This document shows positions 44,259 to 56,494 of a DNA stretch of 64,000 nt, piece after piece. This stretch comes from Batillaria attramentaria (lineage: Eukaryota > Mollusca > Gastropoda > Batillariidae): assembly GCA_018292915.2 (NCBI GenBank), contig JACVVK020000144.1:554501-618500 (forward strand). The letters are read 5' to 3'. Every line of letters starts with the position of its first letter. The stretch's first letter is position 1. The notes below the pieces were generated by a model. That model saw only the letters and a program-made list of their open reading frames with translations, had not been told where the DNA came from and ran no database searches. The translations under genes and the position numbers were made by a program.

Positions 44259-45850
44259 ACAACTCATTCCATTTCCTCATGGAGAGGAGATTTTCAAACT
44301 CAAAACCTTTGAGTGAAGACTTTCTCATGGGACATTGGCATCAATCTGGACGCGGTAGTCTGTCCGTTTTGGAGGTTCAGTTTCTCCAGCGATGCTGTTT
44401 ACACTGTCTGCCATTGGTGTGGATTTAGTTTTGAGAACTGTAACCCTGGCTTACTGGTGGAATGGGAACGGCAAGTGATGTCTGAAGTTGAGAGGAAAAT
44501 GTGGCTACATGGCAGTTCATCTTTTCTTCAGGAGATGTGGTGCGTTAGAACCCATCACTACACTAATCTGACTTTCTGATCCGACTACTTGGAGAGATAT
44601 AGTGGTGATGTGATGTGAGACATTTTCATTGACATTCTGTTCATCATGTTCGTCATCGGTTATTTTATCACGTTTCATGTTGTCTGTCAATTGTGTTTTG
44701 AGTTTAAGAATCATATTTCAAGTAATCTATCAATTGTGTTTTTGAGTTTGTAGTGTGCAAGCGACGCATACATTCGCACTCCGTTACAACCTCAAAGAAT
44801 GACACTCAAAGACTCAGGGAATACGAGATGCAGTAAGGTGCGTGGACCTCACGACTTGTTGTGATTGCTACATTTAGTCAGCTTTGCGTTAGGGTGTTCA
44901 CATAGGCGCAGAGGGTAGTACAAAGGGACGGAACAACTTTATGGAAGGTAATTTGTAGGTCGTTACGTGGTTCGCTTAGGGTGGCGGTGCGAAGCTAGAA
45001 TGGCAAGATTTCCTCTTGTACGTCTTATGACACCTCAAGGAACTCACACATAAAACAGCTTCTGTATTTGTTTCAAACGTTTATGACACAATTCCATATT
45101 TATCATTGTAAACTTAGTGAACAACCCCCGTGTATGAACGCGCATGTCCAATCAGCAAAGCAAAGCAAAGATATATAGATGACAAATACTTATCTATGGT
45201 CCATCATGACTTCTTAGATGACTGGATGCCGTACGAAGCCATATTTACCATTTAGACCTTTTTCTTAGTGAAAGTTCAGGAGAGCAGTTATAGTTCGAAG
45301 CTTCAACGTATGTATACACGTATGTATTCATGTTGGTATGCATTTATGTTTGTGTGTCAGTATGTATGTATATTTGTATGTTGGTATGAATACATGTATG
45401 TATTTTGTACGATGTATATCTATAGTAAAAAACAAAATAAAAAGAAACATTTTTGACACCGTGTTAACTGCCCAAACTATAACCAGAGCCACTGTGAGGG
45501 CGCCTCAGAAACTATATGAGACTTACAGGTTTGAGATATCATATACCATACCGTGAATACAGTGTAGCGGAGTGCAAGTCAGCTTCGGAAACGGTCGTAA
45601 GTACGTAGTTTATGCTGCCAACTTGCTTCATTGTGTATTGCAGAATGGTTTGTAATGGAGATTTCGGAACGTCCATAGTGAAGACGGTTCCGCACCACAC
45701 TCTTTTACAGCAGGAAGAAGTGTCTTTGTTTTTATGCACTTGGCTGTCATGGTCTTAAGAACAGAGAGACTTTTTCCTTGCACCTCATCGTAGTCTCGAT
45801 GTGCTTCAAGGTCAGCATGATGACGCCCAGGTATTAAAGCTGATCTGTGC
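44259..45850. other. upstream region of receptor B, no gene seen
   Basis: Counterpart of 4568-6169 with small indels (for example about 20 bp missing near 44815). No promoter element can be called. Confidence 0.4.
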
Positions 45851-46182
45851 GCTCGATTTCGGCTCCATCCAACTTGGTGTGAGGCAATGTAGCTCATTGT
45901 TTACAAATGAAAACTACACTTACGGACAAACTATAGAGACGTGTAGTTAAGTTGTTGTTGTTTTTGTTTAGTGCATGACTACAAATCTGTAACAGTGAGA
46001 TGGTGAGGAATTTCCCGAGAGTGAAAGGTTTCCACTTGTCCCTCGACTTACTAAAGACAATCAGCTCGATTTCGGCTCCATCAAACTTGATCTGAGGCAA
46101 TGTAGCTCATGGTTTACAAATCAAAACTACACTTACAGTCAAACTATAGAGACGTGTAGTTAAGTGTTGTTGTTTTTTCTAC
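45851..46182. repeat. 213-bp tandem duplication upstream of receptor B
   Basis: Same two-unit arrangement as 6170-6500, nearly identical. It differs by one T in the run before ACGACTGG. Confidence 0.8.
45992..46062 (+). pseudogene. LRR-exon fragment, copy B
   Basis: Identical to the fragment at 6310-6380. It matches receptor exon 2 around the SEMVRNFPRL segment with about six mismatches. Confidence 0.7.
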
Positions 46183-46196
46183 GACTGGTGTTTACA

Positions 46197-47072
46197 ATGG
46201 AGACGATAATTCTCTGTTTGATTTTGACTTTACAATCATTGAGCTTTAATGAAGTGGAGATGGGACAAACAGAGACTGTGATCACGAAGATTTCCGATGA
46301 TTTGTATCACATCAACCTCACTCTTTGCGAACACGGCATGGACTACCCAACAATCCAGATGCACACAGAAGGCAGAATAGTAGCAAACTCTACAGAGGCA
46401 TACAATTCCTCTATACATTGCGCCTGGGATGTTTCCGCTTCGGGAAGTTACATAAATGTCATAGTGGAAAAGTTTCATGTCGGGAACGACGACAGTGTTT
46501 GCAACACGTCCACCGGCTCGAACATAGTCATTAGTGATATGTTCAAAGGCAAAGGTGGCGCGTATTCGGTTAAAGCATGTGCAGAGCCCGAGGTGGTCGT
46601 ATCTGAGTTTACAAACCGTTTCAAGTTCGAGATCCACCTTATGCATTCAAATAAGTTCACGTCCATAGTGATGCGGTTTGTGGCGACAGAAGAAAAGGCG
46701 ATATACATGTTCTCCCACACTGCCGTGAATCCAGTGATGGGTTACGTCACGACTTTTGGCTTTGACGGGAGAACACACTACAGTCATAGGACGAGAGCAA
46801 GTTTCGAGTTGATACTGCCCATTGGGCACCTTGTCATGGTAAGCTTCCCACATTTCGACATTGAAGAGAGTTCTTACTGCGCGATGGATTTCATAAACCT
46901 TTACAATGACAACGAAACCGTACGAATATGGAAGATGTGTGGTTCTCAAGATATTCCTCCTCAGATTTACAATACATCAATCACTCTGCACTTCTTCGCT
47001 GGGAGTGATGGATCCGGCACGGGGTTCAAACTGATCTACACCATCCACAACGTCTCAGATCAGCCGCAGCAG
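46197..47072 (+). CDS. receptor B exon 1: signal peptide and two CUB domains
   Basis: 292 residues from ATG 46197. The frame is open further upstream, but only through a T-rich stretch. The signal peptide METIILCLILTLQS is identical to copy A. CUB 1 spans about 44-165 and has the canonical Cys-x-Trp core (CAWDV at 75-79), which copy A has lost. CUB 2 spans about 178-285 with FELILPIGHL and AGSDGSGTGF, both closer to CUB consensus than copy A. Leu41 creates an NLT sequon absent from A, and Tyr69 shifts the next sequon by one residue. The exon ends at CAG|GTAAGT (donor 47073), phase 0. The copy appears intact and less deviant than A. Expression cannot be judged from sequence. Confidence 0.82.
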
Positions 47073-47078
47073 GTAAGT
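47073..47078 (+). other. splice donor of receptor B exon 1
   Basis: Consensus CAG|GTAAGT, identical to copy A. Confidence 0.85.
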
Positions 47079-48965
47079 TTTTTTTTAAAAACTCTGTCAG
47101 CGCTACTGAATGCGCATTCGGTCCTATCTTGCACAAAGTTTAAACAGCGTACCCTGTGATTCCAAACTAGAAGGGTCTTTGGGACGCCCTCTCCATATTT
47201 TTAGGGTCCTTTCAGCGGAAATGCGATGCTGCACATGTCCGCTGTTACAGATTTAGGCTAGGAAAATTGCTGAACAAGGTAGAACAAATTTGATCCCAGC
47301 TTTTTATCGCAGATTTCAGTAGAACACAGGCCCCTAATGCTGTGGTGGTCTCCGTGAATTTTTTCTCCGTCCGCGTCACAGTTAAAACGACCGTTTATCT
47401 TGCCATTTTCACTATATGAGCCCTATAAATGGGCTTTTGAGGGTGTGCACAAAGTATGCGTATTTGCGGGTACAGAAATGCGCAGAATTCCGGTCTAAAC
47501 ACTGTTACTGCTAGAAAAGACATGCGTTGCTGACATACTGAAATTTCACACCAATCAGAATGATGTTTCCTGGATAATTGCGGCCATTAAATTGGCTGTT
47601 GATTCAAAGGGCCCTGAAAACCGACTGCATTTGATGCTTGTGCACTTGGCAGGTCACTGCAGGTGACATGTATCGCGGAAAACATTTACGAACATTGAAC
47701 AGTTTAGTCAGAAAACGCTTCTTTGATGTTGCGAAGGTAAGTATGGAATATGATATCCAAGTGAGCACTTTTTTCGGTAGGGATATTTGGGGGGTGTACT
47801 TATTAAAGTAGTTGTTGCGTTGTGGGTAGTGAACGGGTTTTCTCAAAGAATAGTGCACACGCAAGAATAGTATCCCAGTTGTGTCATATCACAAGTTCAT
47901 TGAAATCGCTTCGGTACTTTGGTCACAAACAGCCACCGGAAGTGCGATCTCTTTATTAATGACGGAATACCCGTAATGATAGGAGTAGGGACACATGATT
48001 GGTTGCTGTGATAATATGTGTTTGCGAAAACGAATATAATATGCAAATATTCGGGCACATGCTCGGTGTTTCAGAATTATCTTCTGGAACTTGTAGGAGA
48101 GATTCATTGCTTATAGATGACCGTTAATTGAGGTTATCAGTTTCCTATTTAGGCTGAAGGCGGTGCTTAGTAAAGAGCCTGCCATAATTGCTACGCCTGA
48201 TTTGGTTTCTTTTTATACATTTGTCGTGGTGGAAAAGTCAATGACTAGTTGTATGAAGAAAGATCCCCGAATCCAAACAAGCACGTCTTCTTTACAGGGG
48301 TCATTTTTTTCCCCCCATTTTGTCCATTTCCTTCATTACTTGTTGCGTGGGGGGGGGGGGGGGATACAGGTTCCTATTTTGCTGCTAGTAGCCACCAGTT
48401 TTAACTTGTCATTGTTTTACATATAATATATTGGAAAAAGTAGAGTGATCCCAGAGGAAGGAAAACGTACATCAAGGTCAAGGTCATCGGTTCGTCTATT
48501 TTCTCCCAAACATTTTACTTCATCGCTCAGACTAAGCATAACAGTATAACAGTCAGAACTGAAATGACCTGTATTGTCCCCGTGATTTGATGAGTTCACA
48601 GCATCTTCAGAAAAAAATATAACGGCAAAATCTTTATAAGTCAAGCGTGACCTTGACCTTTACTAGAGGTCACAAGAGAGGCATTCTTATCAATGCATAC
48701 TAGGCAAATGTTATGCCAAAAGTTGTACTTACAAACTGTTCACCCAGTCTCTATGACCTTTATCCCAAGGTCAAGGTCACCAAAGCTGTACACAAGAAAT
48801 CTTGTCGTACAAACTTCATTTGTGCTAATTTTGTTTAGCCTGGTGCTTGTGACTGCTTGTTCTTTTGCTTAATCTAATGAAGCGATAAAATAAAATGTTT
48901 GGGAGTAAGCAGATGAACCGATGACCTTGGCCTTGAAAACATACGTTTGCCGTGTGGTTAACATA

Positions 48966-49746
48966 CAGTGGACGCCGGATATAAGCAACTCGGATATAAG
49001 AAAACTCGGTTATTGCCAACGAATTTTTTCCCCCCGGCCAAACTCTTCTTTATTATGTATTACAAAAACTCGGATACAAGAAACTCGCTTATAAGAAAAC
49101 TCGGTTTTAGGAAAGCAAATTTCTTGTCCCGCTTGATACAAAAACTCGGATATAAGAAACCGAAAGTACATTTCCGAGAAAATTTCACTCATTGTAAGAA
49201 ACCGAAAGTACATTTCCAAGAAAATTTCACTCATTCTAAGAAAACAGGTCAGGTCTGACGTCACTTAGGACAGGCACATGATGGCGCATGATTTTCTTTT
49301 CTTGAATTGGTTCTTTACCATTGTGTTCCGTGCAAAATTGAATGTTGGCAAGAAGAAAAAATACGAGATGCATTTTTGTTGTTCTATTGTTATATGTTGT
49401 TTTTATTATTATTTTGGTGTTTTTTTTTGCCTGATTGGGAGCTCAGTCTCTCTCTCTCTCTCTCTCTCTGTATGTCTGTCTCTGTCTACAGGGCTCGCGT
49501 TAAGGAGAATAAAACTATCAGTATTAGACTAACTGTTGATCAATTCCTTTCTTTGACAATATAGGTGGTCCATCTTTCCTCCATCCCCCTTCCCCCTCCC
49601 AACAGAAAAAAAGCTAATTTGCAGCTTTTTTCAGCCATATTAGACACGGAAAGCATCGCATATCATACTATAATGGGACGAGTGTTTTATAGATCAACAG
49701 TTGATAGATAATGCACTTTTAATATATCCTATAAATACAAGGGTAT

Positions 49747-49778
<32 letters not shown>

Positions 49779-50189
49779 CTTAGTTCTTTTTTGTTTGTTT
49801 GGTTGGTTGTTTTTTTTTTTTTTTTCTTTTTGTTTTGTTTTTTCTTACCACATGACCGCCAGCGCTACAGTTGGGAAGCAAAAACAGTATTTTCATGTTC
49901 AAACAAAAAAATCTGACATTGAAGGACACAAGCGCACTGGTGTATATTAACTCTACACATATATATTCTGTGCAGGTCTTTAAGAGAAACCAGATATTTC
50001 TTAATTTAATGCAAAACATACACGAACTGAGAAAAAAGAAATGTTTTAAACCTTTTTTTCACTGAACTCGGTTATAAGAAATATTTTTCAAAATACTTTC
50101 TTATATCCGACTTTCAGATATAAGAAAACTCGGATATAAGAAACCAAAAAATTCACCCCCCTCGAGTTTCTTATAACCGGCGTATACTG
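48966..50189. mobile_element. Tigger/pogo-like MITE, 1,224 bp
   Basis: Same element as 33107-34336 at about 98% identity, flanked by TA (48964-48965, 50190-50191). It is nested in the long-TIR element, so it is the youngest layer of the intron. Confidence 0.88.
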
Positions 50190-50194
50190 TAGTC

Positions 50195-51107
50195 ATAACA
50201 CTTGAAATGAATTCAGCCACTTACTACTGTAGACTTGAGATTGTGTTCTACATACTTTCCATCACACCTTGCCAGTAATGTACATGTACTTCATTTGTAA
50301 CTTTGAGAATGTCCAACAACAAAAAAAAAAAAAAGGCAAAATAAACGGCGTTTGTTCCCAAGGAAAAACACGTTGAAAATAAAAGAGATTCCACAGATTT
50401 GCTTTTGTGTCTATTGTTTTTTATTTGCATTCGCGTAATATCATTTTCCTTGAAGTTTCATATTAAGTTTGTCTAATTTCTTTACCTGTACCCCAAAACA
50501 GGAATTAATGAAAATGTCCGATATTTTCTAAGTGCGTTAGAATTTGAGACAAAAAAGTATATTTCAAATAGTATTTTTGGGATGTGCGTCTGCACATGAT
50601 CTGTCAAGCGTAGCAGCTGCAGCAGCGTAATATGTCAGCCCGGTCCCCATCAGTAAGAGAATCGGCGTCTGTGTGGAAAACGGAAGATTTGATAGCCGCG
50701 GGCTGTTACAGGCAAATCTCTTTTCATTTCGTTGGACAACTACAGGGTCTTTGGCCTAACATATCCAGTAGTCAATCTTGAGGTGTGTGCACAATATCTG
50801 CTGCAGCGGCGTCATTTCTAAGCGTTGCTGTGTATAGTCACTATTTGAACCCAATCACTATACGGATTCCCCTCATTACCACTCACAGCCAAAGGGACAT
50901 TGTGGGTGGGCTAGTAATACGTGTGTGGCAAGCCTCTCCTCTAAAAGTTGGTTAACAACAAAAAAAAAAACGCTGTGTTCACAGTCGCCGTCATATCAGG
51001 CTACTTGATAACCTACCCCCGTAGCAGTCAATGGTCTGCTAAATTAGAAAAAAAGGTATTTTAAGTCACCTATTTCAAGCAGTAAAGACTTCGTGAAATT
51101 TGATGTG
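50195..51107. other. internal region of the long-TIR element, no frame recognised
   Basis: Unique non-coding sequence with short A-runs (50319, 50961). No domain-bearing frame in either strand. Confidence 0.45.
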
Positions 51108-52509
51108 GGATGTACGCTTTCCTTCTGCTGAGATCACTCCACTTTTTCCAATATGTAAAACAAAGACAAGTTAATAGTGGTAGTTACTAGCAGCAAAATA
51201 TAACCTACCCCCCACGTAGCATGTAAGAGAGCAAGTGAACAAAATGTGGAAAGTTGATGACCGCCGTAAAGAAGACGTGCTTGTTTGGATTTGGGAATCT
51301 TTCTTCATAGGACTAGTCAGTGTCTTTATCACCAGGACAAATGTATAAAAAGAAACCAAATCAAGCGTAGCAAATATGGTAGGCACTTTACTAAGCACCG
51401 CTTTCAAGCCATATAGGGAACTGATAGCCTCAATTAACGGCCATCTATAAGCAATGAATCTCTCCTACAAGTTCCAGAAGATAATTCTGAAACACCGAGC
51501 ATGTGTCCGAATATTTGCATCATATTATATTCGTTTTCGCAAACACATCTTATCACGGCAACCAATCATGTGTCCCTACTCCTATCATTACGGGTATTCC
51601 GTCATTAATAAAGAGATCGCACTTCCGGTGGCTGTTTGTGACCAAAGTACCGAAGCGATTTCAATGAACTTGTGATATGACACAACTGGGATACTATTCT
51701 TGCGTGTGCACTATTCTTTGAGAAAACCCGTTCACTACCCACAACGCAACAACTACTTTAATAAGTACACCCCCCAAATATCCCTACCGAAAAAAGTGCT
51801 CACTTGGATATCATATTCCATACTTACCTGCACCTGCGACGACAAGGGAGCTTCGCAACATCAAAGAAGCGTTTTCTGACTAAACTGTTCAATGTTCGTA
51901 AATGTTTTCCGCGATACATGTCACCTGCAGTGACCTGCCAAGTGCACAAGCATCAAATGCAGTCGGTTTTCAGGGCCCTTTGAATCAACAGCCAATTTAA
52001 TGGCCGCAATTATCCAGGAAACATCATTCTGATTGGTGTGAAATTTCAGTATGTCAGCAACGCATGTCTTTTCTAGCAGTAACAGTGTTTAGACCGGAAT
52101 TCTGCGCATTTCTGTACCCGCAAATACGCATACTTTGTGCACACCCTCAAAAGCCCATTTATAGGGCTCATATAGTGAAAATGGCAAGATAAACGGTCGT
52201 TTTTAACTGTGACGCGGATGGAGAAAAAATTCACGGAGACCACCACGGCATTAGGGGCCTGTGCTCTACTGATTTCTGTAATAAAAAGTTAGGATCAAAT
52301 TTGTTCTACCTTCCGCTATATAGAAAGCCTAATTAGACTAGCCTAATTGCTTTTTGTTCATCGAGTTTCCAGGAGAGTGTTGGAAAGACACTGTTGGTCA
52401 CGGCGAGACACAAAACGTGCGTCCTCTTTGACACGCTGTTCTCATATTTGTGGGTCAGTTTAAGAGTTTTGTGCGTATAAATACGCACACCTGTGCATAA
52501 TCGGGAACA

Positions 52510-52730
52510 CTAAACCCAATGGATACATGCATACACGATCCGGGTGTGTAACTCACGTGGTGCGATGGGTCAGCTCAGCTAGTTAAATTTTGGAATTTAG
52601 AATTGTATTTATTTTTCAAATTGGGTGGTCTGAACATTTCCAAAGGAGAGGGAGAGCAAGCCGGAGTACCCGGAGAGAACCTCGACGATCGGCCCGAATG
52701 ACCGGTGCCACATACAAGAAGGAAAAAATC
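52510..52730 (+). repeat. dispersed repeat R1, copy B intron
   Basis: Nearly identical to 7730-7950. Confidence 0.7.
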
Positions 52731-53037
52731 TTTGCCCCGTGTGGGACTCGGTTACTGTAGAATATTTACATGGTACTGTAGACATGTTACGCAATACATT
52801 GTAAGCTTGCTGAATCAGGTTTTCACTGGGCTTGAATTTCATTCCAATAACGTTTTGTATGGAGTGTTTTTTCAACTAACCCTCCGAATGCCTATTCTCC
52901 AGGGAGTGTCAAGGGAGAAAAATGATAGTGCAGGATGAGTTAAAACAATATCAGTATCTTCTTTTTGTGATAATGTATGATCAGTCTACGAGTATTAATT
53001 GACAGTGAACTTTACCTGATCTTGCGTTTATTCTGAC

Positions 53038-53049
53038 TTACTTTTCATA
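53038..53049 (+). other. empty target site of the fold-back insertion
   Basis: A single TTACTTTTCATA, duplicated as 12-bp direct repeats around 8270-9484 in copy A. Confidence 0.85.
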
Positions 53050-53264
53050 TTTTTTTGTAATAGGGCCTTTAACGACTGTTTATTATTTGACTGCTTATTA
53101 TTATAATTATTATTATTTATTGACAGCGAAGCTAAATTGACCTTACGTTCATTCTGACTTGCTTTGAAAACTATTTTTTATATTAACGGCTGTTTATTAT
53201 CTGATTATAAGTAGTAGTAGGAGAAATAGTAGTTACGGATTCTGATGCTCAGTTTGAAATCCCC

Positions 53265-53506
53265 GGTGGGCAGGAATTTGGTGAGATTTTCCTTACCCAA
53301 TCGAGTCAAATTCACGTGCAGACTCGCTTGCGGTGCCTGTCTCGTTTTCGTGTACACACGCGCGTACAATATCCCACGGATCGGAAATGGAAAACGCCAG
53401 AAGAGTAACACCTTTGTGCATTTAAAATTTGCTGTGATGGGTGTGCAATCAGGAATATCTTCTGAGGTAGGAGTGGTGGATTCAGCACCCAACGGGGTGA
53501 AAATAG
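53265..53506 (+). repeat. dispersed repeat R2, copy B upstream
   Basis: Counterpart of 9716-9955. Confidence 0.65.
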
Positions 53507-53610
53507 AGCTTACATGATTAGTAGCATGTGTCAGTCTACAGACAATTTTCTGTTTTAGATTTTATCTCTTGAAACAAACAATAAAGTAATTTGAATTAAA
53601 CTGATTTGAA

Positions 53611-53620
53611 TTGAATTGAG
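53611..53620 (+). other. inferred splice acceptor of receptor B exon 2
   Basis: TTGAATTGAG|GTGAGG. The AG is kept although the neighbouring ATG of copy A has become ATT, which supports splicing here rather than a translation start. The upstream stronger acceptor-like TTTCTGTTTTAG (about 53547-53558) is also conserved. Confidence 0.55.
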
Positions 53621-56494
53621 GTGAGGGAAGGAGTTTTTAACTGCTCTGCGCCGGCCTACGCCACGTTTCAAGCTCATTTCCGGTGTAACTTGGACGTGGA
53701 GTGTGAGGGAGGGGAGGATGAGATGGACTGTCCCTATTCCACAAACGACTGTCCCGAAAACTTCATTCACTCCGGATCAAAGTGCTACCTGTACGTGAAG
53801 ACGGTAGATACGATAGCTTGGTACGATGCTTACACTAAGTGTAACGATAGGGGGCTGACCCTTGCAAGTTTCAAGACACCTGCAGAATGGAGTGACTTCA
53901 GGAAGATAATAACATACGGAAAGAGGACAGGCTTTTTACCAGTGGGCCTCACAACGTCTTCCCAGCAGCGACCGTCTATGTATAGAGAGGTCTGGGAGTG
54001 GACTGATGCCACTATGGCATATTATACCAACCTTCACAGCGACAGGTTGGCAAAACCCACGTGTGCATACATCCCGCCAATACACAGCGACATGCTGGTG
54101 ACCTCGGGATGTGGTTCAGCGAAACCCACGTTCTTTATACTCTGCGAAGAGGTAGCGACCTTGACACTAAGTCAGACGTTACCTGCTCCGGTCACAAATA
54201 CATCTTCCAGATTCAAGCATAAATCTGCTTTGACGTGTCCTGGCGGTCATGTGACAATTGACTTCTTGTCGTGTGACCTTTCCGCTAACTGTGGAATAAG
54301 CGAGTATGTGTCGGAGTGTTCTACGACTGCAGGCGTGTTTCCCATGTTTAGGTGTAATGGTGGCTTACAGACGGTGCACTACACGCTAGTCTGTGACCAC
54401 AGGAGGGATTGCTTTGATGGGTCTGACGAAACCCCCTGCGAATTTCACAAGTGTGAGAAACAGTGTCGGAACAAGCAGTGCGTGACGACCCGTCAGTGGT
54501 GTGATGGCATGCAACATTGCACGGACGGTTCAGACGAGCTATGCCCGCAGGTCGTGTCCAAAATCACTCCGTCTTTAACCCCGCCCTCTGTTGTTGATCT
54601 GAAAGGAGACGGAGTGTACTCCCAGACTCCCATGTCGCCAGGCCAGCCTTGCCCTGTGACGCATTTCCGGTGCCCAGAAGGCTTCTGTCTTCCGGTGTAT
54701 CTGCGTTGTAATGGCGTATATGACTGTCCTGGGTGGGAGGACGAGACGGGTTGTAGTCAGTACACGTGTCCAGGCTTCTATCGTTGTCAGGGCTCCATCG
54801 TGTGCGTGCATGCCGATCATATTTGTGACGGATATTTACAGTGCCCACAAAATGACGACGAAGTGTTCTGCAGTTTGGAATGTCCAGAAGGTTGCACGTG
54901 TCAAGGGTTGACCTTCAGGTGCATCCAGCCGTTTCCAGCGCACAGCTACACCGACCTTCGGTACCTGGACGCCAGCGGAACCACGATGATGCTTTCTGAC
55001 CTGACTCACAACTTCTACTTGATAAGTGTGAATCTGTCCTCGTGCTCCCTGCAGACTTTGCCAGCAATAACTCTCCATAACTTGAGGACGCTGAACGTAA
55101 CTGACAACAAAATAACCGAGCTCAGTTCTTCCAGTTTGTTTGGTTTTAAAAACCTTCAGACATTGTATTTATCAGGAAACCCGCTGGCCTCTCTCATCAG
55201 TACTGCGCCAGAAAACCAGATGAGACAACTTCATCTCCTAGACCTTTCTCAAACAATGATAGAAATCTACAGCAGTGAGATGGTGAGGAATTTCCCAAGA
55301 CTGAAAGGTTTGAACTTGTCCCACGGCTTACTAAAGACAATCGTCCAAGCAGGATTCAACGCTTCGCCTGATCTGGAACTTATTGATGTACGCGGTTCTC
55401 CGCTCGAACAATTTCCACCGGACTTGCTCAGACATCTCGCTTCGCTTCAGACTGTCTACTCCAGCAACTTCAAACTGTGTTGCTCGGCAGTTTTGCCTGA
55501 GAATTTCAATTCCAAAAACTGCTATTCGCCGGAAGACGAGCTATCCTCGTGCGACGATCTACTTCGATCGAATGTCTACCGCATCTTCCTGTGGTTCATG
55601 GCTCTAGCAGCTATAGTGGGTAATCTGGGCAGTATTATTGGGAGATACGTCACACGGGGAAAGTCATCCAAGAGCTTTAACGTGTTTGTGACGAACCTCT
55701 GTGTGGCCGACTTGCTGATGGGCGTGTATTTAACTATGATAGGGTCAGCTGACATTGCCTATAAAGGGGATTATTTATGGTATGACCGCACGTGGAAGGA
55801 CAGCGCTACTTGCATGATAGCCGGGTTCCTGTCCCTTCTGTCTAGTGAGATGTCGGCCTTCTTCATCTGCCTCATAACAGTCGATCGTCTGATGGTTACG
55901 CGGTTTCCTTTCAGCAGTCATCACTTTCGCACCAGATCTGCTAGCGTCGCCTGTGCCACTTTTTGGGTATTTGGCGTTGCCCTGGCAGCGGTTCCCTTGG
56001 TGATGACGAAGCCTGACTGGCAGTTCTACAGCCAGACTGGCATCTGCATACCACTACCGGTAACTAGGAACAACTTCAGTGGCCGGCCGTACGCCTTCGG
56101 GGTCATGGTGGTTCTCAACTTCATTCTGTTCTCTCTGATAGGGATAGGACAGATGCTTATTTACGTTTCTGTTCGTCAGAACTCACTGCTCACCGAGAAC
56201 ACTGCCTCTACTAGGGACGCGACAATCGCCAGGCGCCTGACCACTATCGTTGTGTCCGACTTCCTGTGCTGGTTCCCCATCGGACTGCTGGGGCTGCTGG
56301 CGTCCACTGGGAACCCCATCCCTGGTGAGATCAATGTGGCCATGGCCATCTTCGTCCTGCCTCTTAACTCGGCCCTCAACCCCTTCCTCTACACGTTCAA
56401 CGTTATCATGGAGAAGAGGAGGCAGGCTGCAGAGGCGCGATTGTTAGAACGCTTAATGAAGAATGTACCGGTCAGAGGTCCACTCAAGATTTAG
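53621..56494 (+). CDS. receptor B exon 2: LDLa, C-type lectin, LDLa x4, LRR, 7TM (GRL101-like GPCR)
   Basis: 957 codons; with exon 1 the predicted receptor has 1,249 residues and the same module order as copy A. Differences from A are few. Gly to Ala and Ala to Gly occur in the lectin domain, and Gly to Arg in the first full LDLa (CDHRRD). One Pro is missing before the second full LDLa (HKCEKQC versus HKCPEKQC). Ala to Thr and Met to Leu occur near the LRR start, and Ile to Met in TM2 (LTMIGS). About six further changes are synonymous. All LDLa calcium-cage acidic residues, LRRs and 7TM motifs (NLCVADLLMG, TVDRLM, NPFLY) are kept, so purifying selection seems to hold this exon. Membrane receptor; ligand unknown. 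Both copies look functional. Confidence 0.9.
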   Translation: MREGVFNCSAPAYATFQAHFRCNLDVECEGGEDEMDCPYSTNDCPENFIHSGSKCYLYVKTVDTIAWYDAYTKCNDRGLTLASFKTPAEWSDFRKIITYGKRTGFLPVGLTTSSQQRPSMYREVWEWTDATMAYYTNLHSDRLAKPTCAYIPPIHSDMLVTSGCGSAKPTFFILCEEVATLTLSQTLPAPVTNTSSRFKHKSALTCPGGHVTIDFLSCDLSANCGISEYVSECSTTAGVFPMFRCNGGLQTVHYTLVCDHRRDCFDGSDETPCEFHKCEKQCRNKQCVTTRQWCDGMQHCTDGSDELCPQVVSKITPSLTPPSVVDLKGDGVYSQTPMSPGQPCPVTHFRCPEGFCLPVYLRCNGVYDCPGWEDETGCSQYTCPGFYRCQGSIVCVHADHICDGYLQCPQNDDEVFCSLECPEGCTCQGLTFRCIQPFPAHSYTDLRYLDASGTTMMLSDLTHNFYLISVNLSSCSLQTLPAITLHNLRTLNVTDNKITELSSSSLFGFKNLQTLYLSGNPLASLISTAPENQMRQLHLLDLSQTMIEIYSSEMVRNFPRLKGLNLSHGLLKTIVQAGFNASPDLELIDVRGSPLEQFPPDLLRHLASLQTVYSSNFKLCCSAVLPENFNSKNCYSPEDELSSCDDLLRSNVYRIFLWFMALAAIVGNLGSIIGRYVTRGKSSKSFNVFVTNLCVADLLMGVYLTMIGSADIAYKGDYLWYDRTWKDSATCMIAGFLSLLSSEMSAFFICLITVDRLMVTRFPFSSHHFRTRSASVACATFWVFGVALAAVPLVMTKPDWQFYSQTGICIPLPVTRNNFSGRPYAFGVMVVLNFILFSLIGIGQMLIYVSVRQNSLLTENTASTRDATIARRLTTIVVSDFLCWFPIGLLGLLASTGNPIPGEINVAMAIFVLPLNSALNPFLYTFNVIMEKRRQAAEARLLERLMKNVPVRGPLKI

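Larger units (their letters stand above)
47254..52345. mobile_element. 5.1-kb element with 1.2-kb terminal inverted repeats, unclassified
   Basis: The arms are about 47254-48476 and 51108-52345, reverse complements at roughly 93-95% by eye. The termini are TAGGCTAG and CTAGCCTA. ATT flanks both ends (47251-47253, 52346-52348), and copy A has a single ATT at 7566-7568 in the uninterrupted intron, so a 3-bp target duplication fits (1-2 bp also possible). The ~2.6-kb centre carries AAGGTCAAGGTCA motifs (48470-48790) and a nested MITE (48966-50189). No transposase frame is recognised. The 72-codon frames in each arm (47889-48107 minus, 51454-51675 plus) are mirror images and undiagnosed. Superfamily unknown. 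Confidence 0.78.

Noticed and set aside
46164..46196. Upstream extension of the receptor B frame (Leu/Phe-rich)
   Set aside because: It exists only because of one extra T in a T-run and is absent in copy A. The ATG at 46197 gives the same signal peptide in both copies.
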